A stretch of 64,000 bases of DNA from Microbacterium sp. 3J1 (GTDB taxonomy: Bacteria; Actinomycetota; Actinomycetes; Actinomycetales; Microbacteriaceae), in the NCBI RefSeq assembly GCF_001049495.1, contig NZ_CDWI01000009.1, positions 212,742 through 276,741 on the forward strand, written 5' to 3'. This document shows positions 48,786 to 58,217 of this stretch, piece after piece. Below the pieces are notes generated by a model. It did not search any database. It was given only the letters and a program-made list of their open reading frames with translations, and was not told where the DNA came from. Each line of letters opens with the position of its first letter. The first letter of the stretch is position 1. The position numbers and the translations under genes were made by a program.

Positions 48786-50357
48786 ATGAGCAGCACCAGC
48801 ACTCTTCTGGATCGGGTCGTGTCCGACCTCGATTCGGTGCTGTCCGACGACATGCTGGCGGGGTTGTCTGATGCGGAGCGGGTCGCGGTGTTGCAGCGCG
48901 CGGGGGCGGCGTTCCGGCGGGTGGAGGCGGTGGTCGTGGAGACGATCGCGACCGGCCACTCGGTGGAGTTCCCCCACGCGGTGGGGTGCCGCAACGCGCA
49001 CGAGCTGGTGCAGCGCGCCCTGCGGGTGGATGCGGCGGGTGCGACGCGAGTGATGCGGGCGGCGGGTCTGGTCAGGCGAGAGGTGAGCGTCTCCTCGGGG
49101 GAGCGGATGCCGGCGCGGTGGCCGTGCATGCGAGACGCGCTCTTGGATGGAGTGGTCGGGGTGGCGGGGCTGCTCGCGGCGACGGGCCCGGTGGAGAAAG
49201 TCGCCGACCGGGTGGGTCAGGCGGGGCGCCTCGCCGCGGACATCTGTCTCGCGCACGAAGCCCGCGGCTACACCGGCGACGATGCCGATGCCGATGCCGA
49301 TGCCGATGCCGACGATACCGACGGCGTCGGTGACGGCGCGGGGCCGGGGATGACGGCGGAGGATCTGGGGCGGGCGGCGGAGGAGTTCGCGGCCCGTCTG
49401 GATCCGGATGGCCCCGAACCGGATGACAAGGGGGCTCAGCATCGACGGGGGATCACGGTGGGCCGGGTGCAGCACGGGCTCCGCTCGGTGAAGGGGCATC
49501 TGTTGCCGGAGGTCGCTGCGCAGCTGGAGGCGATCCTCGATGCGATCCTGAACCCGAAAGGCCCCGGAGCGCCGATGCCCGGCGTCGCCTTCCGACCCTC
49601 CGACTCCGACACACCCGAGTCTGACCCGTCCGTCGGCGACGACGGCGATGGACCCGATGCGGTGAACACCGATCCGCGGGCGGTGATCGATGGGCGCTCT
49701 GCGGCCCAGAAACGTCATGACGCGTTCGCTGCCGCCCTCGGCGTCGCCGCTCGTCACAGGGACATGCCCACCCACGGCGGCGCGGCGCCGGTCGTCGTCG
49801 TCACCGTCGAGGCGAAAGACCTCACCCCGCACGGCGCAGCCGGAGCGTGGGCCGGGTGGGGTCGCGCGCGAGTCGGTGCCGACGGGATCGTCCCCGCGTT
49901 CGTCGCCGCGCAGATCGGGTGCGCGGGCACGATCCAACGGGTCCTCATGGATGAGGGCCGCATCATCGGGATCAGCTCGACCGACCGGGTGTTCTCCGTG
50001 CATCAGCGGCGGGCGATCATCGCCAGAGATAAGGAGTGTCTGATCCCGGGGTGTCACGTTCCGGCGTCGTGGTGCGAGATCCACCACGTCACCGAGCACG
50101 CGAGGGGCGGACCGACGCACACCGACAACGGAGTCCCGTTGTGCTGGTGGCATCACCGATCTCTCGACGCTTCCGGGTGGGAGATCCGCATGAACGACGG
50201 CGTCCCCCAAGTCCGCGGACCCCTCTGGTGGGACCCTCACGGGAGATGGCGCACCCCCGCGCACAGCATCACCCACCACCGCGTCGACTGTGCCCGACGA
50301 GCGCCCACTCGCGATCGCACACGCGTGTCCGACATCGCCGCTAGCGTGATGCCATGA
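48786..50357 (+). CDS. DUF222/HNH endonuclease domain protein (13E12 family)
   Basis: A 523-residue protein of the family that is abundant in Actinobacteria (the 13E12 repeat family of mycobacteria). DUF222 occupies about 20-370; the HNH domain is C-terminal, with CLIPGCHVPASWCEIHHVTE and NGVPLCWWHH providing the Cys pairs and HH residues. A hexanucleotide run encodes DADADADADAD near residue 166-176. Some members relate to mobile DNA, but activity is not established here. Its stop overlaps the tag start (ATGA), and the tag promoter lies within its last codons. Confidence 0.9.
   Translation: MSSTSTLLDRVVSDLDSVLSDDMLAGLSDAERVAVLQRAGAAFRRVEAVVVETIATGHSVEFPHAVGCRNAHELVQRALRVDAAGATRVMRAAGLVRREVSVSSGERMPARWPCMRDALLDGVVGVAGLLAATGPVEKVADRVGQAGRLAADICLAHEARGYTGDDADADADADADDTDGVGDGAGPGMTAEDLGRAAEEFAARLDPDGPEPDDKGAQHRRGITVGRVQHGLRSVKGHLLPEVAAQLEAILDAILNPKGPGAPMPGVAFRPSDSDTPESDPSVGDDGDGPDAVNTDPRAVIDGRSAAQKRHDAFAAALGVAARHRDMPTHGGAAPVVVVTVEAKDLTPHGAAGAWAGWGRARVGADGIVPAFVAAQIGCAGTIQRVLMDEGRIIGISSTDRVFSVHQRRAIIARDKECLIPGCHVPASWCEIHHVTEHARGGPTHTDNGVPLCWWHHRSLDASGWEIRMNDGVPQVRGPLWWDPHGRWRTPAHSITHHRVDCARRAPTRDRTRVSDIAASVMP
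49281..49310 (+). repeat. Five-unit GATGCC microsatellite in the HNH gene
   Basis: Five perfect GATGCC units encode Asp-Ala repeats in the acidic loop of DUF222. Unit gain or loss would change length without shifting the frame. Confidence 0.85.
50342..50347 (+). promoter_or_regulatory. -10 element giving a leaderless start of tag at 50354
   Basis: TAGCGT, six bases, then ATG. It lies within the last codons of the HNH gene, so tag can be expressed separately from it. Confidence 0.5.
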
Positions 50358-50923
50358 CCTCTCTGATCACCGGGCCCGACGGACGAGCTCGGTGCGCCTG
50401 GGCCGGCACCGATGACGAGTACTGCCGGTACCACGACGAGGAGTGGGGCACCCCGCTGCACGGCGACCGGGCGCTGTTCGAGAAGATGTCGCTCGAGGGC
50501 TTCCAAGCCGGGCTGTCCTGGATCACCATCCTCCGCAAGCGACCGAGGTTCCGCGAGGTCTTCGAGGGGTTCGACCCCGCCGCCGTCGCGCAGTTCGACG
50601 AGACCGACGTCGAGCGCCTGATGACCGACGCCGGAATCATCCGCAACCGCGCGAAGATCGAAGCCGCGATCGGCAACGCTCGTCTCGTGCGGACGATGGC
50701 CGACGGAGAGCTCGACGAACTGATGTGGTCGTTCGCACCTCCGGCATCCGACAGCCGTCCCGCGGAGTTCGCCGAGGTGCCCGCGGTGACCCCCGAATCC
50801 ACCGCGCTCAGCAAGGAGCTGCGGCGTCGCGGATTCCGCTTCGTCGGCCCGACGACGATGTACGCGCTCATGCAGTCCACCGGCATGGTCGACGACCACG
50901 TCGCCGGATGCTGGCGGGCATGA
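50354..50923 (+). CDS. tag: DNA-3-methyladenine glycosylase I
   Basis: A 189-residue base-excision repair enzyme removing 3-methyladenine. The zinc-binding residues fit E. coli Tag: C14 and H27 at the N-terminus (RCAWAG...YHDEEWG), H182 and C186 at the C-terminus (HVAGCW), with equal spacing. The active-site region SLEGFQAGLSWITILRKR and the helix GIIRNRAKIEAAIGNA are present. The ATG overlaps the HNH stop but also has its own leaderless-type -10. A longer gap follows, so it ends the unit. Confidence 0.95.
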   Translation: MTSLITGPDGRARCAWAGTDDEYCRYHDEEWGTPLHGDRALFEKMSLEGFQAGLSWITILRKRPRFREVFEGFDPAAVAQFDETDVERLMTDAGIIRNRAKIEAAIGNARLVRTMADGELDELMWSFAPPASDSRPAEFAEVPAVTPESTALSKELRRRGFRFVGPTTMYALMQSTGMVDDHVAGCWRA

Positions 50924-50955
50924 CCTTCCCGTCTCTTCAGCCGACACGCCGCCGA

Positions 50956-50961
50956 TATACT
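50956..50961 (+). promoter_or_regulatory. -10 element (TATACT) of the kinase operon
   Basis: TATACT is the best -10 in the 121-bp gap before the kinase gene; no firm -35. The leader of about 80 bases contains GGGGGG and ends with the GAGGAG ribosome binding sequence. Confidence 0.45.
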
Positions 50962-51044
50962 CTGTGATCGGGGGGATCGTCCTGCGCTCGGCGCGAGGGC
51001 TCAGGCTCGCGCGGTCTCTCCGGAATCGACCGTGAGGAGCATGG

Positions 51045-52178
51045 GTGGCAACGCGCATGGCATCGACCCCGCCGACTCTGGCGGGCTACAGCTACGTGCG
51101 CCCCCTCGGCTCCGGCGGCTTCGCCGACGTCTTCCTCTACGAGCAGGACATGCCGCGACGCGTCGCGGCCGTCAAGGTCCTCCTGGCCGACGCCGTCAAC
51201 CCCGAGGTGCTGCGCACGTTCAACGTCGAGGCCGACATCTCCGCGCGCCTCAGCGCGCACCCCTCCATCGTCACGATCTACCAGGCGTCGATCTCCGCCG
51301 ACGGTCGCCCGTACTTCGCGATGGAGTACTGCCCCGACACCATGAGCGCCCGCTACAAGAAGGGGCCGCTTCCGCTCGCAGAGGTCCTCGACACGGGCGT
51401 CCGCATCGCGGGGGCTCTCGAGACCGTGCACCGCGCCGGTCTCCTGCACCGTGACATCAAGCCGTCGAACATCCTCATCAACTCCCTCGGCGCCCCCGTG
51501 CTCGCCGACTTCGGCATCGCCGCCGCCGTGATCGACGAGGGCGACGGCGAGACGATCGCCATGTCGGTGCCCTGGAGCTCGCCCGAGGTGCTGCAGGAGA
51601 AGGTGTCCGGCTCGGTGCCGAGCGAGATCTGGAGCCTCGGCGCGACGCTCTACACGCTGCTCGCCGGCCGCAGCCCCTTCGAGCGGGCGGATCGCGGATC
51701 GAACTCCCGCGACCAGCTGACCGACCGCATCGTCAAGGCGCGGTACACCGCGGTCCCTGTTTCCGGCATCCCCCCGATCATCGACGACATCTTCGCGACC
51801 GCTATGCAGCGAGACCCTGCCAAGCGCTTCACCAGCATGGCCGACTTCGCCGAGCGCCTGCGCTGGGCGCAGTACGAGCTCGGCATCCACCCCACGGCTT
51901 TCGAAGCGGCATCCGCCGAATGGGCCGCCGCCGCGCCCGTGAGCTTCTCCGACTCCGCCCCGCGCGGGCCGGTGATCACCACCGTCGCACCCGACTCGCG
52001 CCGCGCGGTCCGCGCAGCGCGACAGCAGGCGGCACCCCGTGACCGAGACGACCTTCCTGCCTCGCCGCGCACGAGGACCCGCTCGCCCCTGGTCGCCGGC
52101 ATCATCGGCGCGGTCATCGGAGCGACGGTCCTCGCGGGCGTGGGCGTCGCGGCTCTCTTCATGACGGGAGTGCTGTGA
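51045..52178 (+). CDS. Membrane-anchored Ser/Thr protein kinase
   Basis: A 377-residue Hanks-type kinase. Residues 1-270 are the kinase domain: glycine loop LGSGGFADVF, Lys44 (AAVKVL), catalytic D137 (LHRDIKPSN), DFG Asp155, and SVPWSSPEVL as the APE region. A basic linker follows and one membrane helix lies at 347-377 (LVAGIIGAVIGATVLAGVGVAALF) with only a short outer tail, so unlike PknB it has no PASTA sensor. GTG at 51045 fits GAGGAG five bases upstream. It is the first gene of the MoxR/DUF58 operon; its end meets the next start as TGATG. Confidence 0.92.
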   Translation: MATRMASTPPTLAGYSYVRPLGSGGFADVFLYEQDMPRRVAAVKVLLADAVNPEVLRTFNVEADISARLSAHPSIVTIYQASISADGRPYFAMEYCPDTMSARYKKGPLPLAEVLDTGVRIAGALETVHRAGLLHRDIKPSNILINSLGAPVLADFGIAAAVIDEGDGETIAMSVPWSSPEVLQEKVSGSVPSEIWSLGATLYTLLAGRSPFERADRGSNSRDQLTDRIVKARYTAVPVSGIPPIIDDIFATAMQRDPAKRFTSMADFAERLRWAQYELGIHPTAFEAASAEWAAAAPVSFSDSAPRGPVITTVAPDSRRAVRAARQQAAPRDRDDLPASPRTRTRSPLVAGIIGAVIGATVLAGVGVAALFMTGVL

Positions 52179-55100
52179 TGGCGATCGGGGACCGCCGCAA
52201 GGCCGACGCGAACCCGCGCCCGCGCGGGCGCCTCATCGCCGCCGTCTCCGGTGTCGCCGCTCTCGCCACCGTGGTCACGCTCGCGATCACCGCGCAGGGC
52301 TACGAATCGCAGGAGGTCCCGCGGCTCGAATCCGCCGTGTGGGTCATGCGCGACAGCGGCCAGTACGCCCGCGTGAACACCGAGCTCGCCGAGATCGACA
52401 CGGTGCGCAACGTCGACGACCCCGAAGCCGTCTGGCAGAGCGGCTCCGCCGCCGTCCTCTACGCGCAGGGCAACCGTCAGCGCTGGAACCTGGATCCCGC
52501 CAGCCCCACCGACCTGCTCACCGACTCACCCGAGGCGGGCGCACCGCTCGCGTCCGAGCCCACCCCGGCGGGCACGCGGGAGATCGTCTCGGCCGGCCCC
52601 TACGTCGCGTACCGCACCGACACGGGCCAGGTGTCCGTCACGACTCTCGAGACGGGCGCCGCAACGGCTCTCGTCGACCCGTTCGCCGCTGTCGAGGTCG
52701 AAGAGGGCGAGGATCCGCCGACCTACACCGCCGATGCGATCGGCCTGTCGCCGGACGGGCTGCTGGCGCTGTACTCGGCCGAAGAAGGCGCTGTTCGCAG
52801 ATTCGACATCGACGAGCACCGTTTCCTCGGCGACGGAGTGACGGTGCCCGAAGCGCCGGACGGCGGCGACGGACTCGCTCTGACGGTGGTCGGCGACCGG
52901 TGGGCGATGCTCCAGGCGGCATCCGGCGAGCTCTGGCTGCCCGACCGCGACCAGCCTGTCGAACTCGACGTCGTCGAAGACGCCCAGCTGCAGAGCGGGG
53001 CCGCCACGGGCGACGCTCTCGTCGTCGCCGACTCCGACGGCCTGGTGTCCGTCGACCTCGCCAGCGGCGATTCCGAGCGCATCGCCGAAGCGACGGGCGT
53101 CCCCGCCGCTCCGGTCGTCGTCGCAGGTGAGACCTATGCGGCGTGGCTCGACACCGGCGCGGGCACCCTCTGGGCCGACGGCGAGTCGGTTCCGCTCAGC
53201 GTGCCCGACGAGGCGCTCGACTCCGCGACCATCGAGCCCGTCTTCCGGAGCAACGGCGACCGCGCCGTGCTCAGCGAGGTCGGCACCGGACTCATCTGGA
53301 CCGCCCCGCAGGGCGTGCTGATCCCGCTCGAGCAGTGGGCCATCGAAGACGAGACGGAGCAGGAGGAAGGCACGATCATCGTCGAGGACGTGGCGGAGCA
53401 GATGCCGCCCGTCGCCGTCAATGACGCCTTCGGTGTGCGGGCCGGCGAGCAGGTGATCCTCCCCGTACTCCTCAACGACCACGACCCGAACAAGAAGGAC
53501 GTGCTCACGATCGATCCGGCGTCGCTCTCGGGCCTGGCCGACCCGGCCTTCGGCGACGTGTCACTCGTCGCGAACGGCCAGTCGCTCGTCGTGAACGTCC
53601 GCGCGGGCTCCGGTCAGACCTCCTTCACGTATGCCGCCACCGACGGCTCCGCCACATCGTCACCCGCGAGCGTGACCCTGACCGTCGTGGACGCCGGTGT
53701 GAACTCCGCCCCGGTCTGGTGCGGCGTCGATGCGTGCCAGCAGGACTGGCCCACCCCGCAGCTGCTGCCCGGCGGCAGCACCATCGTGTCGGCGCTCTCG
53801 GGCTGGGTCGATCCCGAGGGAGACCCGTTCGTCCTCAGCGACGCCTACGAGACCGACTCCGCCGCTCCGGTGATGGTGGTCCCGATGGCCGACGGCCGCG
53901 TCGCGATCCGCCACACCGATCCGAACGCCCCCGATGCTGCCATCTCGGTCACCGTCGTCGTCGAGGACGTGCACGGCGCGACAGCCGAGAAGACGCTCGA
54001 TGTGCAGGTGACGGGCAGCCCCGCACTGCTCGCATCGCCGGTGGCCGTGACGGCTCGGGTCGGCGAGCTGCAGTCGATCCGCATCTCCGACCACCTCTCC
54101 GGCGGCTCCGGCTCGTACCGGCTCGTCGATGCCGTGCAGACGGCCGCCACCGCTCAGGGCCTCGAGGTCGTCCCGAATGCGGCGTCGGGCACGGTCGAGC
54201 TGACGGTCGCCGAACCCGGCCAGTACGTCGTGACCTACACCGCACAGGATGCCTCGACCCAGGCCGAGCAGTCCGCCGTCATCCGCATCACGGCGGTCGA
54301 CGGCTCCGCCGCGATCGCCATGGCGCCGTTGACCGCGTTCGTCCGCGAGGGCGAGGACACGACCGTCGACGTGCTGCGCGCCGTGCAGAACACCAGCGGC
54401 CGCGTGCTCATGCTGTCCGATGCGGTGAGCTCCACCCCGCAGCTCAACGTGCGCGTCGTCGGCAACGAGAGCATCCGCGTCAACGGCACCACCGAGAGCG
54501 GCGAGCCGGGGGTCATCGGCAAGGCCACCGTCACCGTGGCCGACGGCGCCGGTGCCGCGGTGCAGGGAACGGTGACCGTCTTCCTCACTCCGCCGTCGAC
54601 CGTCACGCGACCGATCGTCTTCCCCGACGCCATCACGGTGCGTGCGGGGTCGCTCACGCGCATCAGCGTCGCCGCGAACGACGTGGCGCCCCGTGGCGAA
54701 CCCCTCGTCGTGCTCCCGGAGGTCACCGGATCCGGCGAGGCCGGAGAGCTCGTCTTCGCCGACGGCAATGCGCTGCGCTACCTCGCGCCCACCACTCCGG
54801 GCACCTACCGGCTGACGTACTCCGTCTCCCTCGAGCGCAACCCCGCGCTGTACGACAACGGCTCCGTCACCGTGACCGTGATCCCGCCGGGCACGAACCG
54901 CGCCCCGACGCCGACCACGCTGACCGGCCGCGTGCTGAGCGGGCAGACGGTCTCACTGCCCGTGCCCGCGACGGGGATGGACAGCGACGGCGACCGGGTC
55001 GTCCTTGCCAGCATCGAGCAGCCCGACAGGGGGGCGGGAACGGCGACGATCTCGGCGAGCGGCGACGCGATCGTGTACCGCGCTCCCGCCGGCGGAGTGT

Positions 55101-58100
55101 CGGGCGGCCAGGCGAGCTTCACCTACACGGTGCGGGATCCGCAGGGCGAGGTCGGCTCCGGGAGCGTCCGCATCGGCGTCCTCGACGCGGACGTCGAGGA
55201 CGCCGCCCCTGTGACCTTCAGCGACTACGTGCGCGTCGAGGCGGGATCGAGCACCCCGGTCGTGCTGGACCCGCGGTCGAACGACCTCGACCCGGCGCAG
55301 AGCGATCTCGAGATCACCGAGCTCGTGCCCAACGCGCCGCCGGTCAAGGGCAACCCGCTGTACGAGCGCCTCAACGCCCTGATCGACTCCGACACCTCTC
55401 TGGAGGACGGCCGGGTCGTGCTGCGGGCCGGCGACACCGCAGGCACCAACTCGTACTTCTACACCGTCAGGTCGGCCCGCACGGGCAGCACCTCGCAGGG
55501 CCTCATCGTCGTGACCGTCACGGACGGCGCGGTCACCGACCAGCCGACCGTGGCCGATACCGTGCTGACCGCCCGCGACCGCGGCGAGCTCGCCGAGAGC
55601 GGCATCGACGTGGTCACCGATCGCGTGAGCTGGCCGTCCGGCGACGCGGGTTCGCTGCGCCTCAGCCTCTGGGGAGACCGGCCCGGATTCTCGGTCGAGG
55701 GCAATCGCATCGTCGGCACCGCTCCCGAAGAGGGCGCGCTCATCCCCTTCCAGCTCGCCGGCACGGCCTCCGGTGGACGCGACGTCGTCGGCTACGGGTT
55801 CCTGCACATCCCCGCCTTCGACGACATGCAGGTGCAGCTGAAGCCCGGCGCGACGCCCGTCGTCGTCGACGAGGACGCCTCGGCGACCTTCTCCCTCAGC
55901 GACTACGTCGATCTGCCCGCGTCGGATGCCGTCGAGATCGGCTCCGGGCAGTTCACCGCGCAGCGCACTGCCGCGTCGTGCGTCGCGGAGGGCTCGGGCA
56001 GCGCCACCTATCGCGCCGGTCGCGAGGCACCGTGGTCCGACACCTGCCTCGTGCCCGTCCGCCTGCAGGGCCAGGAGCGCTGGTCTCACATCGACGTGCC
56101 CGTCAGCATCCGTCCCGCCGAGCCGCAGCTGCTGCTGTCGTCGATCTCGCACACGATCGCTCCCGGGGCGACCGAGACAATCGACCTCTACTCCAACATG
56201 GCGAGCTGGGAGGGCGGACGCGAGGGCGACGTCGCCTCGCTCGACTATCGCGAGGTGTACTCCGGGTCGGCGTTCATCGTCACCCGCAGCGGGTCGACGC
56301 TGACGGTCGAGGCGCGGGCGGATGCTCGTCCCGGCAACACCGAGAACGTCAGCATCACCGTCGCCCAGTACGGTGAGCCGTCGGCATCCGTGCGTCTCGT
56401 GGTGGGCGCCGCGCCGCCGGACGCGCCGCGCGGCGCGACCTTCACCCGGCAGTGCGTCGTCACGAGCCCGAGCTGCTCGATCGAGGTCGTCGACGTCGCG
56501 GGCGAGTACGACCCGTTCGCGGGCAAGCCGGGCTCGGGACTCCGCCTCATGTCGCTGGGTGGCGGAGCACGCTGCGATGTCGCGTCGATCTCCGTCTCCG
56601 GCAGCACCGCCATCACGGCGAGCTGGCCGGGCGGCGGACAGGCGCCCGGTGGCCAGTGCGTCATCCCGTTCGTGGTGTCCGACGCGCAGGGACGCACCGG
56701 CACGGGCACCCTGACGCTCGATCTGCAGGGCTTCCCGCAGGCGCCGTCGAGCGTCACCACCGTCGGGTTCACCCGCACGTCCGTGGTGCTCGAGGTTCCT
56801 CTGGGCGAGGCGGGCCGGGCGCACCCGTCGGTCAGCGGTCTCACGATCCTGCAGGACGGCGCCCCCGCGAACGCCTCGTGCAGCCCCGCCGGCGGAGGGC
56901 TGTACCGCTGCACCGTGAACGGTCTCGTCAACGGCGAACCGCACTCCTTCTCCGCGTCGGCCGTCAACTCGGTCGGCACGTCCGCCGCGACTTCGCCGCA
57001 CACCACCTGGGCGTACGCCGCGCCCGTGGTGACGAACGCGTCGGCGACGCCGGTGTACCGCCCGGGAACCACGGACCGCGGGCGAGGTGTCGTCGCGCTC
57101 ACCATCGACGCCTCCGACGATTCGCGGGCGTTCCGCATCGAGGAGACCGGTCAGGTCATCAACCGCACGGGAGCGACCACGACGGCCGACGTCGCCCTCG
57201 CACCGGGCGCGCAGACGCTGACACTCGTGCCCATCAGCCAGTTCCAGCCGCCCACCGGCGGCGGGAGCAACGAGGGCGGAGCGTTCCGCACCTCGGTCAC
57301 CGTCGCGGGCGCCCCGTACTTCGACCCCGCAGGCACCACGGCCACGGCCGCGTCGAACACCTCGGTGAGCGTCGCGGGCGTCCGCGCCCAGGCGAACGGC
57401 AGCGCTCAGCCCCTCGAGGTGGTCTACCTGGCCTGGCGCTCGGGGAACGCATCCTGCAACACCGACGGCAACGGCCGACTCGCGATCTCGGGCGCCGAGG
57501 CGCAGTCGTCCTCCGCGACGCTCACCGGTCTCGCCGAGTACACGATGTACAACGTCAAGGCGTGTGCGACGAACGGATTCGGGGTCGCGGAGTCGAGCAC
57601 AGTGCAGGTGTTCACGTTCACCTTCGTGGACGGACCGGCCGGAGACGCGAGCTACACCGTCGACACCAAGCCGAACCGGCAGGGCGACACGTACACCTAC
57701 GGGCTCGCGGCAGGGCCCTCGATCGCGGCGGAGGACCGGTTCGTCCCGGAGTACAACGTCTACGGCTCGTGGAAGCGCGAGTTCGGCCTGAGCTCCGACT
57801 CCTCGCCCTCAGGGGTGAGTGCGCGCTCGTGCCACGAGTCACTGGGCTTCTACTGCTCGAATCCCATCGCCATCAGGGCCAACACCGCACCGACGACCGT
57901 CACGGTCGAGTTCGAGCCGTGCGTTCCGGCGAAGAACGACGACGCGTTCCGGGTCACCAGCGCCGCACGGGGATCGTTCACACCGACGTTCACCCCGAAC
58001 ATCGTCGACGGCGTCTCGGTGATGGACATGAAGATCACCTGGACCGGGGCGTTCGCACCGCTCACCCCGATCACGCATCGAGCCCCGCTCTGCACGCAGC

Positions 58101-58144
58101 CCGCACCGACCGACCCCGCCGACCCCGCTGATCCTGCCGGATGA
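52178..58144 (+). CDS. Giant extracytoplasmic Ig-like/fibronectin type III repeat protein
   Basis: A 1988-residue protein with a short basic cytoplasmic N-terminus and one helix (about 19-40, LIAAVSGVAALATVVTLAITA), the rest outside. Residues 45-400 look like a beta-propeller-like region. Cadherin-like or Ig-like repeats follow (about 410-500 PPVAVNDAFGVRAGEQVILPV; NRAPTPTTLTG near 905) and fibronectin-like domains from about 1414 (PPDAPRGATF) to 1800. The C-terminus ends in Asp-Pro-Ala repeats with no anchor motif. ATG at 52178 has GGGAG seven bases upstream. It is coupled to the kinase and may be its phosphorylation or assembly partner. Confidence 0.88.
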   Translation: MAIGDRRKADANPRPRGRLIAAVSGVAALATVVTLAITAQGYESQEVPRLESAVWVMRDSGQYARVNTELAEIDTVRNVDDPEAVWQSGSAAVLYAQGNRQRWNLDPASPTDLLTDSPEAGAPLASEPTPAGTREIVSAGPYVAYRTDTGQVSVTTLETGAATALVDPFAAVEVEEGEDPPTYTADAIGLSPDGLLALYSAEEGAVRRFDIDEHRFLGDGVTVPEAPDGGDGLALTVVGDRWAMLQAASGELWLPDRDQPVELDVVEDAQLQSGAATGDALVVADSDGLVSVDLASGDSERIAEATGVPAAPVVVAGETYAAWLDTGAGTLWADGESVPLSVPDEALDSATIEPVFRSNGDRAVLSEVGTGLIWTAPQGVLIPLEQWAIEDETEQEEGTIIVEDVAEQMPPVAVNDAFGVRAGEQVILPVLLNDHDPNKKDVLTIDPASLSGLADPAFGDVSLVANGQSLVVNVRAGSGQTSFTYAATDGSATSSPASVTLTVVDAGVNSAPVWCGVDACQQDWPTPQLLPGGSTIVSALSGWVDPEGDPFVLSDAYETDSAAPVMVVPMADGRVAIRHTDPNAPDAAISVTVVVEDVHGATAEKTLDVQVTGSPALLASPVAVTARVGELQSIRISDHLSGGSGSYRLVDAVQTAATAQGLEVVPNAASGTVELTVAEPGQYVVTYTAQDASTQAEQSAVIRITAVDGSAAIAMAPLTAFVREGEDTTVDVLRAVQNTSGRVLMLSDAVSSTPQLNVRVVGNESIRVNGTTESGEPGVIGKATVTVADGAGAAVQGTVTVFLTPPSTVTRPIVFPDAITVRAGSLTRISVAANDVAPRGEPLVVLPEVTGSGEAGELVFADGNALRYLAPTTPGTYRLTYSVSLERNPALYDNGSVTVTVIPPGTNRAPTPTTLTGRVLSGQTVSLPVPATGMDSDGDRVVLASIEQPDRGAGTATISASGDAIVYRAPAGGVSGGQASFTYTVRDPQGEVGSGSVRIGVLDADVEDAAPVTFSDYVRVEAGSSTPVVLDPRSNDLDPAQSDLEITELVPNAPPVKGNPLYERLNALIDSDTSLEDGRVVLRAGDTAGTNSYFYTVRSARTGSTSQGLIVVTVTDGAVTDQPTVADTVLTARDRGELAESGIDVVTDRVSWPSGDAGSLRLSLWGDRPGFSVEGNRIVGTAPEEGALIPFQLAGTASGGRDVVGYGFLHIPAFDDMQVQLKPGATPVVVDEDASATFSLSDYVDLPASDAVEIGSGQFTAQRTAASCVAEGSGSATYRAGREAPWSDTCLVPVRLQGQERWSHIDVPVSIRPAEPQLLLSSISHTIAPGATETIDLYSNMASWEGGREGDVASLDYREVYSGSAFIVTRSGSTLTVEARADARPGNTENVSITVAQYGEPSASVRLVVGAAPPDAPRGATFTRQCVVTSPSCSIEVVDVAGEYDPFAGKPGSGLRLMSLGGGARCDVASISVSGSTAITASWPGGGQAPGGQCVIPFVVSDAQGRTGTGTLTLDLQGFPQAPSSVTTVGFTRTSVVLEVPLGEAGRAHPSVSGLTILQDGAPANASCSPAGGGLYRCTVNGLVNGEPHSFSASAVNSVGTSAATSPHTTWAYAAPVVTNASATPVYRPGTTDRGRGVVALTIDASDDSRAFRIEETGQVINRTGATTTADVALAPGAQTLTLVPISQFQPPTGGGSNEGGAFRTSVTVAGAPYFDPAGTTATAASNTSVSVAGVRAQANGSAQPLEVVYLAWRSGNASCNTDGNGRLAISGAEAQSSSATLTGLAEYTMYNVKACATNGFGVAESSTVQVFTFTFVDGPAGDASYTVDTKPNRQGDTYTYGLAAGPSIAAEDRFVPEYNVYGSWKREFGLSSDSSPSGVSARSCHESLGFYCSNPIAIRANTAPTTVTVEFEPCVPAKNDDAFRVTSAARGSFTPTFTPNIVDGVSVMDMKITWTGAFAPLTPITHRAPLCTQPAPTDPADPADPAG

Positions 58145-58205
58145 GCGCCCCCGCCATGACCGCCCGCTCCGCCCGCCCCTGCCCGTCGCAGGCGCACTGA
58201 CGAAA

Positions 58206-58211
58206 TACGGT
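58206..58211 (+). promoter_or_regulatory. -10 element giving a leaderless start of the MoxR gene at 58218
   Basis: TACGGT, six bases, then ATG. It supplies an internal promoter so that the MoxR-DUF58-transglutaminase part can be expressed apart from the kinase and giant protein. Confidence 0.5.
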
Positions 58212-58217
58212 TGCCTT

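Noticed and set aside
52178..58144. RTX toxin or sortase-anchored adhesin
   Set aside because: No GGxGxD nonapeptides and no LPxTG/LAxTG plus tail helix; the single helix is N-terminal.
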